Made by a program: the position numbers and the translations under genes. A DNA stretch of 64,000 nt from Przewalskia tangutica (lineage: Eukaryota > Streptophyta > Magnoliopsida > Solanales > Solanaceae), in assembly GCA_029844215.1 (NCBI GenBank), contig CM056740.1, positions 22,053,873 through 22,117,872 on the forward strand. Direction: 5' to 3'. The notes beneath the pieces were generated by a model, which saw only the letters and a list, made by a program, of their open reading frames with translations, made no database searches and was not told where the DNA came from. Below, in pieces: positions 10,987 to 21,712 of the stretch (position 1 is its first letter; each line of letters starts with the position of its first letter).

Positions 10987-13900
10987 GCAATCTAATAATA
11001 ACACCGCATTTTACGTAGAGTATTAAGCACTTAGAGTCTCGCGCCCACATTTATTAATTTTAAGCTCTGTCATGATTTCTTAATTAATAATAAATACGTC
11101 AAATTAGCAGTGACGTCGCGCCAAATAGCATAGCCGCATTTATTAATACGCAAAGCAATTTCATAACTTATTTTAGATAATAATGCACAATAAATGAGAT
11201 TTTAAATAATGGCGTCGCATTATAAATATTAAGCACTAATTAAATAACACGCCCGCATTTATTATTATGACAATTAGATTAGTAAAGCACCTAAATAATT
11301 TAATCACAATTTACTAATTTAATTCACCACTAATTAGTTAATTAACTCCTTTAATCTAATGCCCTTTTAAATTCGCCCAGCCCACTCCCTACATTAATTT
11401 AATCCACTCGCCCAACCCATTTCAGCCCAACACCCGCAAGCCCAGCATCCCTCCTCTTATCCGCAGCCCATCTCCTTTATCCGCCCCTCAGCCCAATTCA
11501 TTTTCGTCCCCCTCAGCCCTTTACACTCCCCATCGTCCACAACGATAAGCAGCCCCCTAACCTAGAAAAAACCTAACAGCAATCGCCGCACCTCTCCCTC
11601 ACATCCCCCCGTCGTCCCAGCCTGAATTCTCGCCGGAGAATCCGGGGTTTCCTTTATCCACACACGCCAGCCAACGATTTCTTACCATAACTAAACAAAT
11701 CCTTCCAAATCGTTTACCTTATCATAACTTGTTCGAATCGCGCGAAATCAGTAACAAATCAACCCAAATCAGGCACGAATCAAGCACAAATCTCAGCCTT
11801 AAACACTTACCAACTTGGAATCCAAATCCTAGCTATAAATATAGAACCACTATGCATGCAATAGGGCATCGATTCAGAGGACAAGAGGAGAAAGCTCAGG
11901 GAAGAGAGCAGTCACCTAGCAATTTAGGCGTAACATCCAGATAGAGCACGACGAGCTCGACAGCAGAGCTCACCAGAGAACATCGAAAGCGAGCACGCAG
12001 GCGCGTAACGGTCGTGGACCATCGTTTTACACATTCGTAGAGTAGGGTCCAATCGAGCCATTCAGAGTAAGAACACAATCTTAATAGTCAACCAGTCTCG
12101 CAAAACCATTCCTTTTTCCACTGCATTAGCCAGCCAAAACCCGAGCGGACCGACGACTTGATACGCTGCCTCGGTTCGCTGCCCGGAGAAGGTAAAACCA
12201 TTACCCTTTCAATCTTAATGTTGTTCAATATCAGTACGTGAAATATGTCTCTCTGTGCGATTATTTGAGTATATGTCAAATCAATATTTACAATTGCCTA
12301 TGCTTTGCGAATCACTGAACCTGCTTAGTTAAGGCTAACTGTTATTGACACTTTCAACTGAGGTGTTAATGTGGGATTGTGTTGAGTGTATGGCTTAGAT
12401 TTAGGTAGTATGACCTGTGGTGTATTAAGTCGACACATTGTCTGATGCTAGTCTTAACTAAATGAGATTTTGGATGCTTGCCGATTATGTTAGAGTCAGA
12501 ATCATGTCTTATTTTGCTACCCTTCTTAATTGGTTCACCTTAGTGAGATGTTAGTATTTATAAGATATGATAGTCAAATTCGCTATATGACTTATGATCT
12601 CCTAACCTTATTGTGTGTCATCTTGTTTGCGTATTCAGAAATCTAAAAAATATAAGTTCAATCTTCGCGTTGTTAGGAATACACCTTATCGAGTCGCATG
12701 CTATATGTGTGTGGTTGGCATCAATGCATTTGTTCTCGCATGCCCTACTTTGTTGTACCTGAATGTGGTTTAAGCCTGGGAGGCCTGCAGTGATACACAT
12801 TCCAGAATAGGTTAAGAATAGATCATTAAGATGTTACTATTGTAGGGATAAATGAATCGAATATGTAAGCTTGGCAGGTTTATTTACTTGGTCTTTGTTG
12901 TGAACCATTTGCATGCTCTAGTTCGGAATGTTGGTGTTTTCTTTTGATATTTGAGCCAGCAGCAGCATGAATAGTATCTTAGGGGCAGATTTAAGTCCAA
13001 ATGTCTCCATTGCGCTCTTAAAATGTTGTCCTGGACTGGATTTGATCATCTTTGCTGATTCTCATTCTTATGCATCTAATATGTCCTGTGCCCTCAATCG
13101 CTGGCTTAGATCCGGCCCATTGTTTATTGTCCCAGTCCTCTGTTTTGTCTACTGTTTTAGCAAAATTGGATCATATACATGTTTGAGTTTACATAATCGT
13201 TTGTTTATTTCTTGGGACATATACTAATCCTTATCTTTCTTATTTTTACATGAAATGCACCGGAGGCAAAACGAAGAGTCTCATTGCGAGACTCATCACG
13301 AGCTACTTCAAATGGCAACCCGCGTCTATGTGCATCCGAATTCGCGTTCCCGTTTCAGAAATTCCTAGAAAAAACAAATAGGACGTCGTCATCCGTCGTA
13401 AAGAGCACTCTTAAATCCCATCCTCTCTCTTTACTTGCTATTCATTCATTTATTTGTTTAGTGTAATTTAATTACTCTATTTCTGTAATATTTAGGATAT
13501 CTAGAACAATTAAGTTTCAAACATATAAGGTGGGAAAGTAATTCATAATTAGAAACGCACTTCTAACCTGCTTGTCTTTTAGGCTTGTCCTGCACATCTA
13601 AACTTCGCCAAAACAATTTTATTTGCATACCCAATCACGAAACTAACAAAATCGATTTTTTCACAAATCACTAAATGACATTATAATTCATTTCATAAAA
13701 ATTACCCTTTTATTATCAAGCTGTAAAGAATATAGAATCTTGATATCACACCTTGCATGTTGTTAATCAAAATTGATTTTTGCAAAATGAAATGCATATC
13801 TTTAGTAAATCATCAATTCTGTATTATTATTTTTTATAAACGCATACTTTTAAACCTTACGTAGGCTTCGTAGCATCGGTCTTGTAAATCTTTTATCAAA

Positions 13901-14357
13901 ATGCATTCTCTTATAAGACACTTGCATCATCTTCTCAACTATGTATTTTCTCTAACATAATAATCAACCTAGGTTTGGCAGTATAACCGCAAGTTAGCGG
14001 ATCTTAGAGGGTGCCTAACCCCTTCCCTCTAGATTAATAAAGAACCCTTACCCAGAATCTCGCATAGTTTCACAGACCTTAAAATGGAGTTAATGTTTAC
14101 TTTAAACTAGTTAACATTTAGGTGTCCTAATTCACCCAATTAATTAGGTGGCGACTCCGCGAACCCTTTTAGCATTTTAGCACTTTTAACACCCTTTATC
14201 CTTTAGCATTCCTTTACTTTTAAAATTAATATTTTAGGCACCTTTTTAACATTCTAGCACCTTATAACATTTTAGCATTTTATTATTTATTTTCTAACAT
14301 TTTTATTTGAGCAGGAGATTCGCTCTTAGAAAGTCGCGGTCGAAAAAGGGCGCGACA
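10987..14357 (+). repeat. Solo LTR S1, main part right of element A
   Basis: AT-rich, non-coding sequence with no ORF I can assign. A pyrimidine-rich stretch with CCCA repeats lies at about 11380-11600, and repeated TTTTAGCA-type motifs at 14160-14290. It ends GCGACA before the GGGGA duplication. It shows fewer G/C-run gaps than element A. Confidence 0.75.
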
Positions 14358-14525
14358 GGGGAGTGTCGTGCTAGTTCGGGAGTTTGTTTTACATGCGGCC
14401 AGCAGGGCCATTTTGCGAGAAACTGTCCGACCAGAGGTAGCACTGATGGGATAGTACAGACTACGGGATCTATGGCTGGTTCATCACCTTCTACAGCTAT
14501 GCGTCCTGCAGGGCAGGCCTATGAT
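14358..14525 (+). pseudogene. gag of element O, 3' part with zinc knuckle
   Basis: It resumes gag immediately after S1: ECRASSGVCFTCGQQGHFARNC, a CX2CX4HX4C nucleic-acid-binding knuckle at 14385-14428. A Ser/Thr-rich tail ending AMRPAGQAYD and a TAG near 14526 follow. The frame joins that of 1181 across S1. The same C-terminal tail type ends E's gag. The stop directly after gag, with no pol fused behind it, is what marks this element as gag-only. Confidence 0.85.
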
Positions 14526-14528
14526 TAG

Positions 14529-15307
14529 AGTGAAGCGGTAGATACAGGTATATCCTTAACCCTCTAGAGTTTTGTATGCTTATCTTATTATTGTGTGCTA
14601 TGTACGGATAGCGTTGTGTTATTTGTGAGTTAGAAAACATGGTTAGTTGGAAGGGTAAGTATGGGGGCATGGAAAGTGCGAACCTTAGAATATTTCACGA
14701 TTGAGACCTTAGATGTAAGGTCGTCTTGAGTAAAGGATTTTGCAAATGATCCTTGTCGGAGTGCATTATGTGCCTAGAATGTATTGTGTGATAAATCCTT
14801 GGGTAGTGTGAGATGGAAGTAGTAGCTTTCATGATGTGAATTAGTAAGATTGTTCCGGATCGAGAAACAAGAGAGTTCGGCACGATGGAGGGTCGGGTTG
14901 AGGACGTATTGCGGGTCAACCCAGAGTCTTGACAAGGGGTCAGTTCGAGGTGGTCCCGCCAGGTGGTAGGGTCACGAGGGTGCTAGGCCCAAGTTTGGAT
15001 AACCATCGTATGAGTTCGTGGATATGTTCGACCAGAATCGGATCGTAAAGGCCGGGGAATGGCCTTAAAGGAATTTGAGGCTAGTAAGATGACCAAGTTT
15101 GGAGGTAGTGACTCCAGAGATTTTGGAAACTGAAGCGATGACTGAAGTATGGTACGTATACTAGAAGAGTTCAAGTGTTCGAGAAGGGTACGACGCGTAA
15201 GGAAGGAAGAGAACGTGTGTTTTCTGTGGCCAGGTGTGGCATGATTGTTTTCGTAAGTATAGTAGTAAAGACTATACGGGCGCATGTGTGTTATGAGACT
15301 TAGAAGG
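14529..15307 (+). other. Element O: short non-coding region between gag and PPT
   Basis: No protease or RT is visible in any frame. It begins with a segment also found after gag in B, C, D and E (the CCTCTAGAG-containing stretch near 14560). It ends with the segment shared near the hairpin. Compared with B, C and E it lacks the integrase-core remnant: sequence jumps from a GTTCGACCAG motif near 15030 to the terminal integrase-tail-like part near 15090. Confidence 0.65.
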
Positions 15308-15342
15308 AACATTCGGGACGAATGTTTCTAAGGAGGGGAGAA
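15308..15342 (+). promoter_or_regulatory. Hairpin plus polypurine tract of O
   Basis: The same inverted repeat AACATTCG-GGA-CGAATGTT is at 15308-15326. AAGGAGGGGAGAA ends at 15342, adjoining the LTR. Confidence 0.85.
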
Positions 15343-15737
15343 TGTTATACCCCGTATTTCCAGAGTATGTACGTATGGGCGTACGTAGAAAAGTTTGAGC
15401 CTTAAAGTAGGCAAGGGCCGAAAATTTTGTTCACAACTACCGAAAGGAATCGTTTTTCGACGAAACGTTTTATAAACTTGCGAAGGGAAAATACCGGCTA
15501 TGTCATTTATAATTTTTGCGGATTTTTCCGAGAGACGAAATATTTTGGACCAACGAGAGGGCGACACTTGTCACCCTCTAATTGGCGGACTTGTGGGCGT
15601 TTTCTTGGACGAATTGGAGTCTTGGGTTAGGTAGGATATTTGTGATATTTTGTGTGGTAGATGGATAAGGTACACATGGGTAAATCCTCACCCTACACTT
15701 GCCTACCACTTGGCTTGATCTTGGCCCTTGGTTGTCC

Positions 15738-15745
15738 TATAAATA
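15738..15745 (+). promoter_or_regulatory. LTR TATA box (element O)
   Basis: TATAAATA followed by C-run, about 395 bp into the LTR. Confidence 0.6.
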
Positions 15746-17608
15746 CCCCCCTTAGTTGAAGACTTCTTCATCCTAAAATAAATTCTAAGTCTTGAAATCC
15801 TTCCCCCCTTCTTGTGTAGTTCTCGTCCAAACCTTCCCCCTCCCCCTTTGTGAGGCCTTTTGGCCGAGAGGTACCACCCCCCCCCTCATAGGGGTGCTAG
15901 CCGAAACCTACCCCCCTCCTAGTGGTGTTGTTCTCGTGAAAATACCCCCCCTCTTTGTAGAAAATACTCTCCAAGTATTGTTACTATACAAAAATACCTT
16001 GGCCCAAATACCTTGTAGTATTTCAAGGTTACACCTATACTAAAAGCCCAGAAATACTATTATACTTCCCTTCAGTCACCAAACACAACCCTAAGGAAAA
16101 TCTTCATAGCCGGTTGAAGTATTAAGAAGTTGCGTAGAACTTCTAAGGGTTGTTTGGAGCGGTCGATAATACACGGAGTAGGAGCTAAACCTTGCTCAGG
16201 ATCGACATTTAATCTCGGATAATTTTGGGCTTATCGAGGTAAATAATCCTATCCTTCTAGTGTAATTGGAAATTACATACTATAGTGGTATAGAAATGAA
16301 TATAAGAGACATAGAAGGATATTACAGAAAAGGAATTGAATCAGATTTTACATAGGATCAGATTTATGAGACTTGTGAATTTTGACGCAGTGGAAGTCTT
16401 GCCCAATTTTCCGCAGAATAGTCTAGACGTTGATAGACTTGTATGACCGTTATAGGTTGAAGTACTGCAAGTAGCATATTCTACTCGAAGGGTGGAAAGG
16501 GCTAGCCGGATTACAGTACTGTGGAGCTATTTGCTAATAGTCGATAATCGTCGCGAGGTATGTGATTCTTCCTATCCTCTTGAGCATGATACTTTAAAAG
16601 GAATATATATATATAGTACGGTAGACGTACGTATGTTAACTGAACGTAGTTGTATGGCAATGTCTTTCGACTTAAGCCTGAATAATAAAGAATCTTGAAT
16701 GTATTTCAAAAGAATTAAGAAATCTTTTTGAAAGAAGAGTAATGCTTGGTTTTAAAAACGTAAGAGTTATACTAGCTTTATGGGAAGTTAGGTATAACGA
16801 CTTAAGAGAGATAAAAAGAATGGTTATTGGATTTTAGAAGTTAAGAGACTTGATCTTAAAAGATAAGAGACTTGACTTAATTGAATTGACATGAAGTTTG
16901 TTAAAAAGTGTGATACCTCATTCGTGAGTAATGAGTACTTGGGTTTTAAAAGGAATAATGTTTTACTGATCAGAGTAAGTATCGAACAAACCACTGCAGC
17001 GTTAATAAAAGGAAATGTATTGACTGATTAAGTATTATTAAAACCAGTAGAAACCTCCATTTGCATAGAAGCTAAGATGAGACAAAATGATATTACATTT
17101 CCTAGATCATGGCTGCTTTAATAAGATTGTTATAAACAAGAATAACCTACTCACACATAAGGCATATGTTTCTCAACTGTTTTAAAGAAGAATTATATTA
17201 TTAAGTGATCAAGAATATGAACTACGAAATCTTTCGAGAATGAGAAACTTGAACATCTGAAATTAGGCAAACTTGAACTTTTGGAAAAGAATGTTGTTAC
17301 TTGACGTTGTTCTAAAAAGTGTAAGTCACTTGGTTTAAGATAGTATAAAGTACTTGAGTTTAAAACATGAACGTATTTGGTACGACGGATAATAGTATCG
17401 AGTTGTTTTTACGTAAAAAGAGGTCTTTTTGAAAGGATAACTGTATGTAGTACTTTGGGGTTAAAACCCGGATTTGTTGTGATAAAATAAATGTCTGTGA
17501 GTATGATTAAACTTGCCTATGCTCGTGGTGATAGCCTTTGTTGTGTAAGTGTTGTATTTCTGTACTACCGCGCCTCTCGTTGGAGGGCCGGCTATCTGTT
17601 TGATTGAT

Positions 17609-17934
17609 GGACATACTGACACGATGGGTGGCCCACGGGTATGCTTCCATTAGGAGTGTTATCTTGTTATTGGCTGGACATACTGACACGATGGGTGGCC
17701 CACGAGTATGCTTCCATTCTGATTGTTATCTTGTTATTCCTTTTGGACATACTGACACGATGGGTGGCCCACGGGTATGCTTCCATTAGGAGTGTTATCT
17801 TGTTATTGGCTTGGACATACTGACACGATGGGTGGCCCACGAGTATGCTTCCATTCTGATTGTTATCTTGTTATTCCCTTTGGACATACTGACACGATGG
17901 GTGGCCCACGGGTATGCTTCCATTAGGATGGTTA
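17609..17934 (+). repeat. Tandem array, five units of about 68 bp, alternating types
   Basis: Units start at 17609, 17676, 17745, 17813 and 17882 with GGACATACTGACACGATGGG. They alternate in two variants: units 1, 3 and 5 have CACGGGTATG and CATTAGGA; units 2 and 4 have CACGAGTATG and CATTCTGA. So the real repeat is a dimer of about 137 bp. Confidence 0.92.
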
Positions 17935-17937
17935 CAT

Positions 17938-18072
17938 GGACATGTCTGCACCGATGCAGAATTCCGGGGGCATGCGGCCATGTGGCAGGGTTGATCACCC
18001 GGTATATCGTTGTTGTTGTTGCATCCTGGACATGTCTACACCGATGGAGAATTCCGGGGGCATGTGGCCATG
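17938..18072 (+). repeat. Second tandem array, two units of about 90 bp
   Basis: Units start at 17938 and 18028 with GGACATGTCT and share ATTCCGGGGGCATG. They are related to the previous array by the GGACAT start. Similar units occur in the LTRs of D. Confidence 0.8.
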
Positions 18073-18699
18073 ATGCGAACATGATTGATGTTGTGGGCGT
18101 GAGACCCATAGTTATATTTGAGTGATGACTTTGAGGGCGTGAGTCCCTGACTTGACTGCTTTTATGTTGCGTACTGTGTTTTGGTTATCATATATTTCTC
18201 CTGCTTTAAATAGACTGTTATGATTTAACTACAGTATTTTCAGTTTCACATACTTGGTACCTGTTGTACTGACCTCCTTCGGGGGGCAGCGTTCATGCCG
18301 CAGGTAGAGGTACATCGGTTGTCAATCTTCGCTTCTAGGATCACAAATCAGCGTTTTGGGAAGCTCCGTTTCTCCGGAGGCTTATCTTTTGGTATGTTAC
18401 CCTGAGTCTGTAGGTTCTTGTACATTCAGGGGTATGGCGGGGCCCTGTCCCGCCATAGTTGTCATTACATTCTTAGAGGTCTGTAGTACTGTTGTGGGCA
18501 GGGTTGTAAAAAGGATTAAACTGTTCGGTTTGAAAGATTTATATATATTATTGGAAGGTGACCGTTTTGGTTAGCCTGTTCTTATCATATATCTTGTTTC
18601 ATGTTTACATTTTTATGTTCCGCTGATTTTTCTCTGATGTATGACTACTTGGGTGCCCGGGTAAGGCACCAGTCACGGGCCCCGGAACGGGTCGTGACA

Positions 18700-18918
18700 A
18701 AAACACACTAGTGTCGGTAAAATTTGGCATGTCTTTCAAGAGAGGAAAGTAAGAGGCACGTACTGCTTTGCTTGGTTAGAAAGGTGCATCAATTATTTCC
18801 ATTTTTTTGTAATATGCTTTTTCTTTAGTTTTTCTTTCAAAGTGAAAGTGTTTTATGTGCTGCTTTGAGCTAAAGAAGTTGCAGAGCAATATTAGTATAT
18901 ATATATAAAGCTATTTGA
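18700..18918. other. Spacer between element O and the chloroplast fragment
   Basis: AT-rich sequence with no ORF, repeat or RNA I can recognise. It may be host sequence flanking O's insertion. Its first bases would carry O's right TSD, which cannot be confirmed. Confidence 0.5.
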
Positions 18919-19112
18919 TTATATTTTGTGGTAATTGCGTTGAGTATTATCCAATAAATTGTTTATCAATGACCGAAGAATATGAATTTTCTACTTATGA
19001 TCGTCACGAATTGAATTATAATCAAATCGCTTTGGGTCTCTTACCAATGTCAGTAATTGATGATTACACAATTCGAACAATTTCGAATTTACCTCAAATA
19101 AAAAATAACTAA
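18919..19112 (+). pseudogene. ndhI: ndhI, 3' fragment (plastid NADH dehydrogenase-like subunit I)
   Basis: The C-terminal part of the 8Fe-8S ferredoxin-like subunit of the thylakoid NDH complex. CVEYYPINCLSMTEEYEF and YDRHELNYNQIALG are clear, ending in a normal stop at 19112. The 5' part with the first cluster is missing. In the cluster region a Cys expected before Pro reads Tyr and a Thr reads Ile, changes that fit G-to-A and C-to-T decay. Confidence 0.92.
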
Positions 19113-19512
19113 ACCCTTAGTTCGATTCGAAAAAAATTCTGAATTACGAAGGCTTTGTTCGGATCTAAAAAATTAGATTTTTGCTTGGTCAATTCAAATT
19201 AGGGGTTGGTTAATGAGACTCCTAGCTTAATTTAGATTGAAAACAAAACCGATTTCTATATTATAGTTATAATAATAGTAATGATTTCAAAGTAGATAAA
19301 TGATATAAAAAATAAATAGGTTTAAACTACTCTTTCGACGAATAAAAAATTGATAGTGGTCCAATAAAAAAAAAGCATCAACGTCAATTCATAGCCATTA
19401 CAATTTCATTCAATTAACAATTAAGAAGTATCATAAAAAATATAAAAACTTTTTTTTTCCTGGTCATGTCAATAAATTCATGAAATTCTTCGTTTTTGAT
19501 TTTTTATAAAAA

Positions 19513-20052
19513 ATGGATTTATCTGAATCAATACATGATTTTCTTTTAGTCTTTCTAGGACCGGGTCTTATATTAGGGGGTCTAGGGGTGGTATTACTTC
19601 CCAATCCAATTTATTCTGTCTTTTCCTTGGGATTGGTTCTTGTTTGTACATCGTTATTCTATATTATATCTAACTCATATTTTGTAGCTGCTGCGCAGGC
19701 AGAACAACTACTTATTTACGTAGGAGCTATAAATGTTTTAATCATTTTTGATGTGATGTTCATTAATGGTTCAGAATATTACAAAAAATTTCATCTTTAG
19801 ACCGTAGGAGATGGAATTACTTCGATGGTTTTTATAAGTCTTTTTATTTCACTAATTACTACTATTTTAGATACGTCATGGTACGAGACTATTTGGACTA
19901 CAAGATCAAATCAGATTATAGAGTAAGATTTTCTAAGTAATAGTCAACAAATTAGAATTCGTTTATCAACAAAAAAATTTCTTCCATTTGAACTGATTTC
20001 AATAATCCTTTTAGTTGCTTTAATAGGTGCAATTGCTGTAGCTCGTCAATAA
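19513..20052 (+). pseudogene. ndhG: ndhG, full length with two stops
   Basis: A membrane subunit of the plastid NDH complex. The frame is kept over all 180 codons from ATG 19513 to TAA 20050-20052, with two internal stops: TAG at 19798-19800 (Trp expected) and TAA at 19924-19926 (Gln expected). Both fit deamination of methylated C on one strand or the other. A three-residue insertion (AEQ in AAAQAEQLLIYVG) seems present against the usual 176-aa protein; that comparison is from memory. Hydrophobic membrane segments are visible in the first 95 residues. Confidence 0.92.
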
Positions 20053-20195
20053 AAAATTTCTATTAAAACTTGGAATTCAAATAGAATTGAAGGAAAATGA
20101 ATGTGATAAGACAGAACAAAATTCTATTTGAATTCCGGCTGTATAAATAGAAAGACGTTAGGTCAATCTAGTACCAATGTATTTCTTTGTTCCAT

Positions 20196-20243
20196 ACTTG
20201 TTATATACTAGTCAATTAAAACTTGTTATATACTAGTCAATTT
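20196..20243 (+). repeat. 25-bp direct duplication in the ndhG-ndhE spacer
   Basis: ACTTGTTATATACTAGTCAA plus 5 more bases occurs at 20196-20220 and again from 20221. It is a tandem duplication of the type common in plastid spacers. It could be plastid-derived or have arisen after transfer. Confidence 0.85.
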
Positions 20244-20300
20244 AATTGGTTGAATTGTTGTTCATATTGAAAGGAGTCGAGATTGATGAGGAGTTGTTTA

Positions 20301-20601
20301 ATGATTCTCGAACATGTACTTGTTTTGAGTGCCTATTTATTTTCTATCGGTATCTACGGATTGATCACAAGTCGAAATATGATTAAAGCACTTATGTGTC
20401 TTGAACTTATATTGAATGCGGTTAATATCAATTTTGTAACATTTTTTGATTTTTTTGATAATCGTCAATTAAAAAGGTGACATTTTCTCAATTTTTGTTA
20501 TAGCTATTGCAAATGCGGCTCAAAGGATCGCTATTGTTTCATCAATTTACCGTAACAGAAAATCAACTCGTATCAACCAATCAAATTTGTTGAATAATTA
20601 G
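20301..20601 (+). pseudogene. ndhE: ndhE with frameshift and internal deletion
   Basis: A membrane subunit of the plastid NDH complex. The start is MILEHVLVLSAYLF at 20301, with an upstream AGGAG-like motif in the preceding spacer. An extra A near 20473 (a run after CGTCAATT) shifts the frame to a stop at 20478-20480. A short deletion follows in the Ala-rich segment near 20510-20530. The C-terminus (RNRKSTRINQSNLLNN) is intact in another frame up to TAG 20599-20601. Total length is 301 nt against about 306 expected. Confidence 0.92.
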
Positions 20602-20853
20602 TATTAATCATCTAGATTCTAATATTGATAAATTGATTTTAATTAGCATGTTTGCTATGTAAGGTATGATCTTGTTTGCAAAACATAAGAAATCAAAGTA
20701 TTTTGGCCTCTCTCATATCTCATAAACCAATCCAGGAGGGGGTTGATTAGAAAATTATGATAACTCATTGATTCATCTGGTATCTAAATATTATTATTCA
20801 TTTCTAAGTTTACTTGATCGAAAATTTATAACATTAAAAAACGTATAGACCCA

Positions 20854-21099
20854 ATGTCACATTCAGTAAAGATTTATGATATGTGTATATGATGTACTCA
20901 ATGTGTCCGAGCCTGCCCCACCGATGTATTAGAAATGATACCTTGGGACGGTTGTAAGGCTAAACAAATTGCTTCCGCTCCACGAACAGAGGACTGTGTT
21001 GGTTGTAAGAGATGTGAATCCGCATGTTCAACTGATTTCTTGAGTGTCCGAGTTTATTTATGGCATGAAACAACTCGCAATATGGGTCTAGCTTATTGA
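20854..21099 (+). pseudogene. psaC: psaC, full length with one stop
   Basis: The photosystem I iron-sulphur subunit carrying clusters FA and FB. All 82 codons including the stop are in frame, and the cluster cysteines of CTQCVRAC and CVGCKRCESAC are retained. Codon 13 (20890-20892) is TGA where Gly is expected, Met replaces Thr at codon 10, and Ser replaces Pro in the second cluster motif. The single early stop makes it non-functional. Confidence 0.93.
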
Positions 21100-21218
21100 T
21101 ACGTTCGAGAAAACTCTACTTGAATCCATTTAATATTTTTTACCGATAAACCTGTGCTCGAAAATCAAAAAAATTTGAGCACGAATTTTTTTTGATCCAA
21201 GTATATCTTGTCTTTACT

Positions 21219-21392
21219 ATGAATTATTTTCCTTGGTTAACAATAATTGTCGTTTTTCCGATATTTGCGGGTTCCTTAATTTTCTTTCTTCCCCATAAAG
21301 AAAATAGGATAATTAGGTGGTATACCATATACAATTTTAGAACTCCTTCTAACGACTTATGCATTTTGTTATCATTTCCAATCGGATGATCC
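21219..21392 (+). pseudogene. ndhD: ndhD, 5' fragment with ATG start
   Basis: MNYFPWLTIIVVFPIFAGSL is the N-terminus of the ndhD membrane subunit. Only about 57 of roughly 500 codons remain. A small deletion near 21325-21335 shifts the frame, and homology ends after the codons for HFQSDDP near 21392. The start reads ATG; in several Solanaceae plastomes it is ACG and needs RNA editing (known for tobacco). Confidence 0.9.
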
Positions 21393-21638
21393 CCACACGA
21401 AGGCATTGCTCTGAATTTGTAGAATTTGAAGAGGGTATATATATATATATATATATATTTCCTTTTGTATCAGTGATCAATACAAAGATTAATTTTCTCA
21501 AAACTAACCATTGTCCAAGTTTGCAATTTGTACCAAAGATCAAAGGATGATGGGTAAATTTCAATGTAGCACTGTTAAATACCACTATACGGGTATCACT
21601 TACTTTTTGATTATTATTGAACTTATTGTACATTTAGT
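21393..21638. other. Spacer with (TA)n microsatellite
   Basis: Unassigned AT-rich sequence directly after the truncated ndhD. A run of about 11 TA units lies at 21436-21458. There is no gene or recognisable element. Confidence 0.6.
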
Positions 21639-21712
21639 GGGACAGGTTGCACGATCCGCAACACTATTTTATATTGGGACGGGTTGCACGATCCGCAACA
21701 CTGATTTATATA
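21639..21712 (+). repeat. 37-bp tandem duplication
   Basis: Two units, 21639-21675 and 21676-21712, share GGTTGCACGATCCGCAACAC; the unit is GC-rich at its start. It resembles in style the short arrays in the middle of the gypsy LTRs and is probably part of LTR fragment H. Confidence 0.8.

Larger units (their letters stand above)
1182..14357 (+). mobile_element. Solo LTR S1 (about 3.5 kb), split by element A
   Basis: It starts TGTTGACACCC at 1182 and ends GCGACA at 14357. It is flanked by GGGGA at 1177-1181 and 14358-14362, a perfect 5-bp TSD. Without A (1310-10981) and one AATAA copy it is about 3.5 kb. I found no second LTR, PBS or pol, so it is best read as a solo LTR left by LTR-LTR recombination. 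The long LTR and its ends suggest a Tat/Ogre-like family, at low confidence. It cuts O's gag between the paired cysteines of the zinc-knuckle region, and the two gag halves are in frame across the gap. Confidence 0.8.
1..18699 (+). mobile_element. Element O: gag-only Ty3/gypsy LTR retrotransposon (5' LTR outside window)
   Basis: The window opens in the leader just upstream of a gag start, so the 5' LTR and PBS lie to the left. Gag runs to 1181, is interrupted by solo LTR S1 (which carries A), and resumes at 14358 through the zinc knuckle to a stop near 14525. About 0.8 kb later a hairpin and polypurine tract precede the 3' LTR at 15343-18699. There is no protease, RT or RNase H between gag and the PPT, so the element is non-autonomous. 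The layout fits the TR-GAG class. The TSD cannot be checked because the left end is missing. Confidence 0.85.
15343..18699 (+). repeat. 3' LTR of element O (3.36 kb)
   Basis: It starts TGTTATACCCCG and ends CGTGACA. It is longer than A's LTR because it holds two tandem arrays (17609-17934 and 17938-18072). Poly-C tracts follow the TATA box at 15738-15745. It is non-coding. Confidence 0.9.
18919..21392 (+). other. Nuclear copy of chloroplast DNA (NUPT), ndhI-ndhG-ndhE-psaC-ndhD
   Basis: Five neighbouring plastid genes of the small single-copy region occur in their normal order and orientation, with their intergenic spacers. All carry stops, frameshifts or truncation, and retrotransposons lie on both sides, so this is a nuclear insertion and not plastid DNA. 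It starts inside ndhI and stops inside ndhD. It lies as one uninterrupted piece of about 2.5 kb. Confidence 0.93.

Noticed and set aside
11729..13466. Small open frames in S1 as host genes
   Set aside because: They are 60-86 codons, without motifs, initiation context or homology I recognise, and lie inside the solo LTR.
1182..14357. S1 as a complete non-autonomous retroelement
   Set aside because: No second LTR pair, PBS or PPT was found between 10987 and 14357; ends and TSD fit a single LTR.
17609..17934. CRISPR-like regular repeat
   Set aside because: Units are contiguous and almost identical over their full length with no unique spacers, in a plant nuclear LTR. It is a tandem array.
18919..21392. 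Functional chloroplast genes, i.e. plastid DNA
   Set aside because: Every gene has a stop, frameshift or truncation, and the fragment is bordered by nuclear retrotransposon and unassigned sequence.
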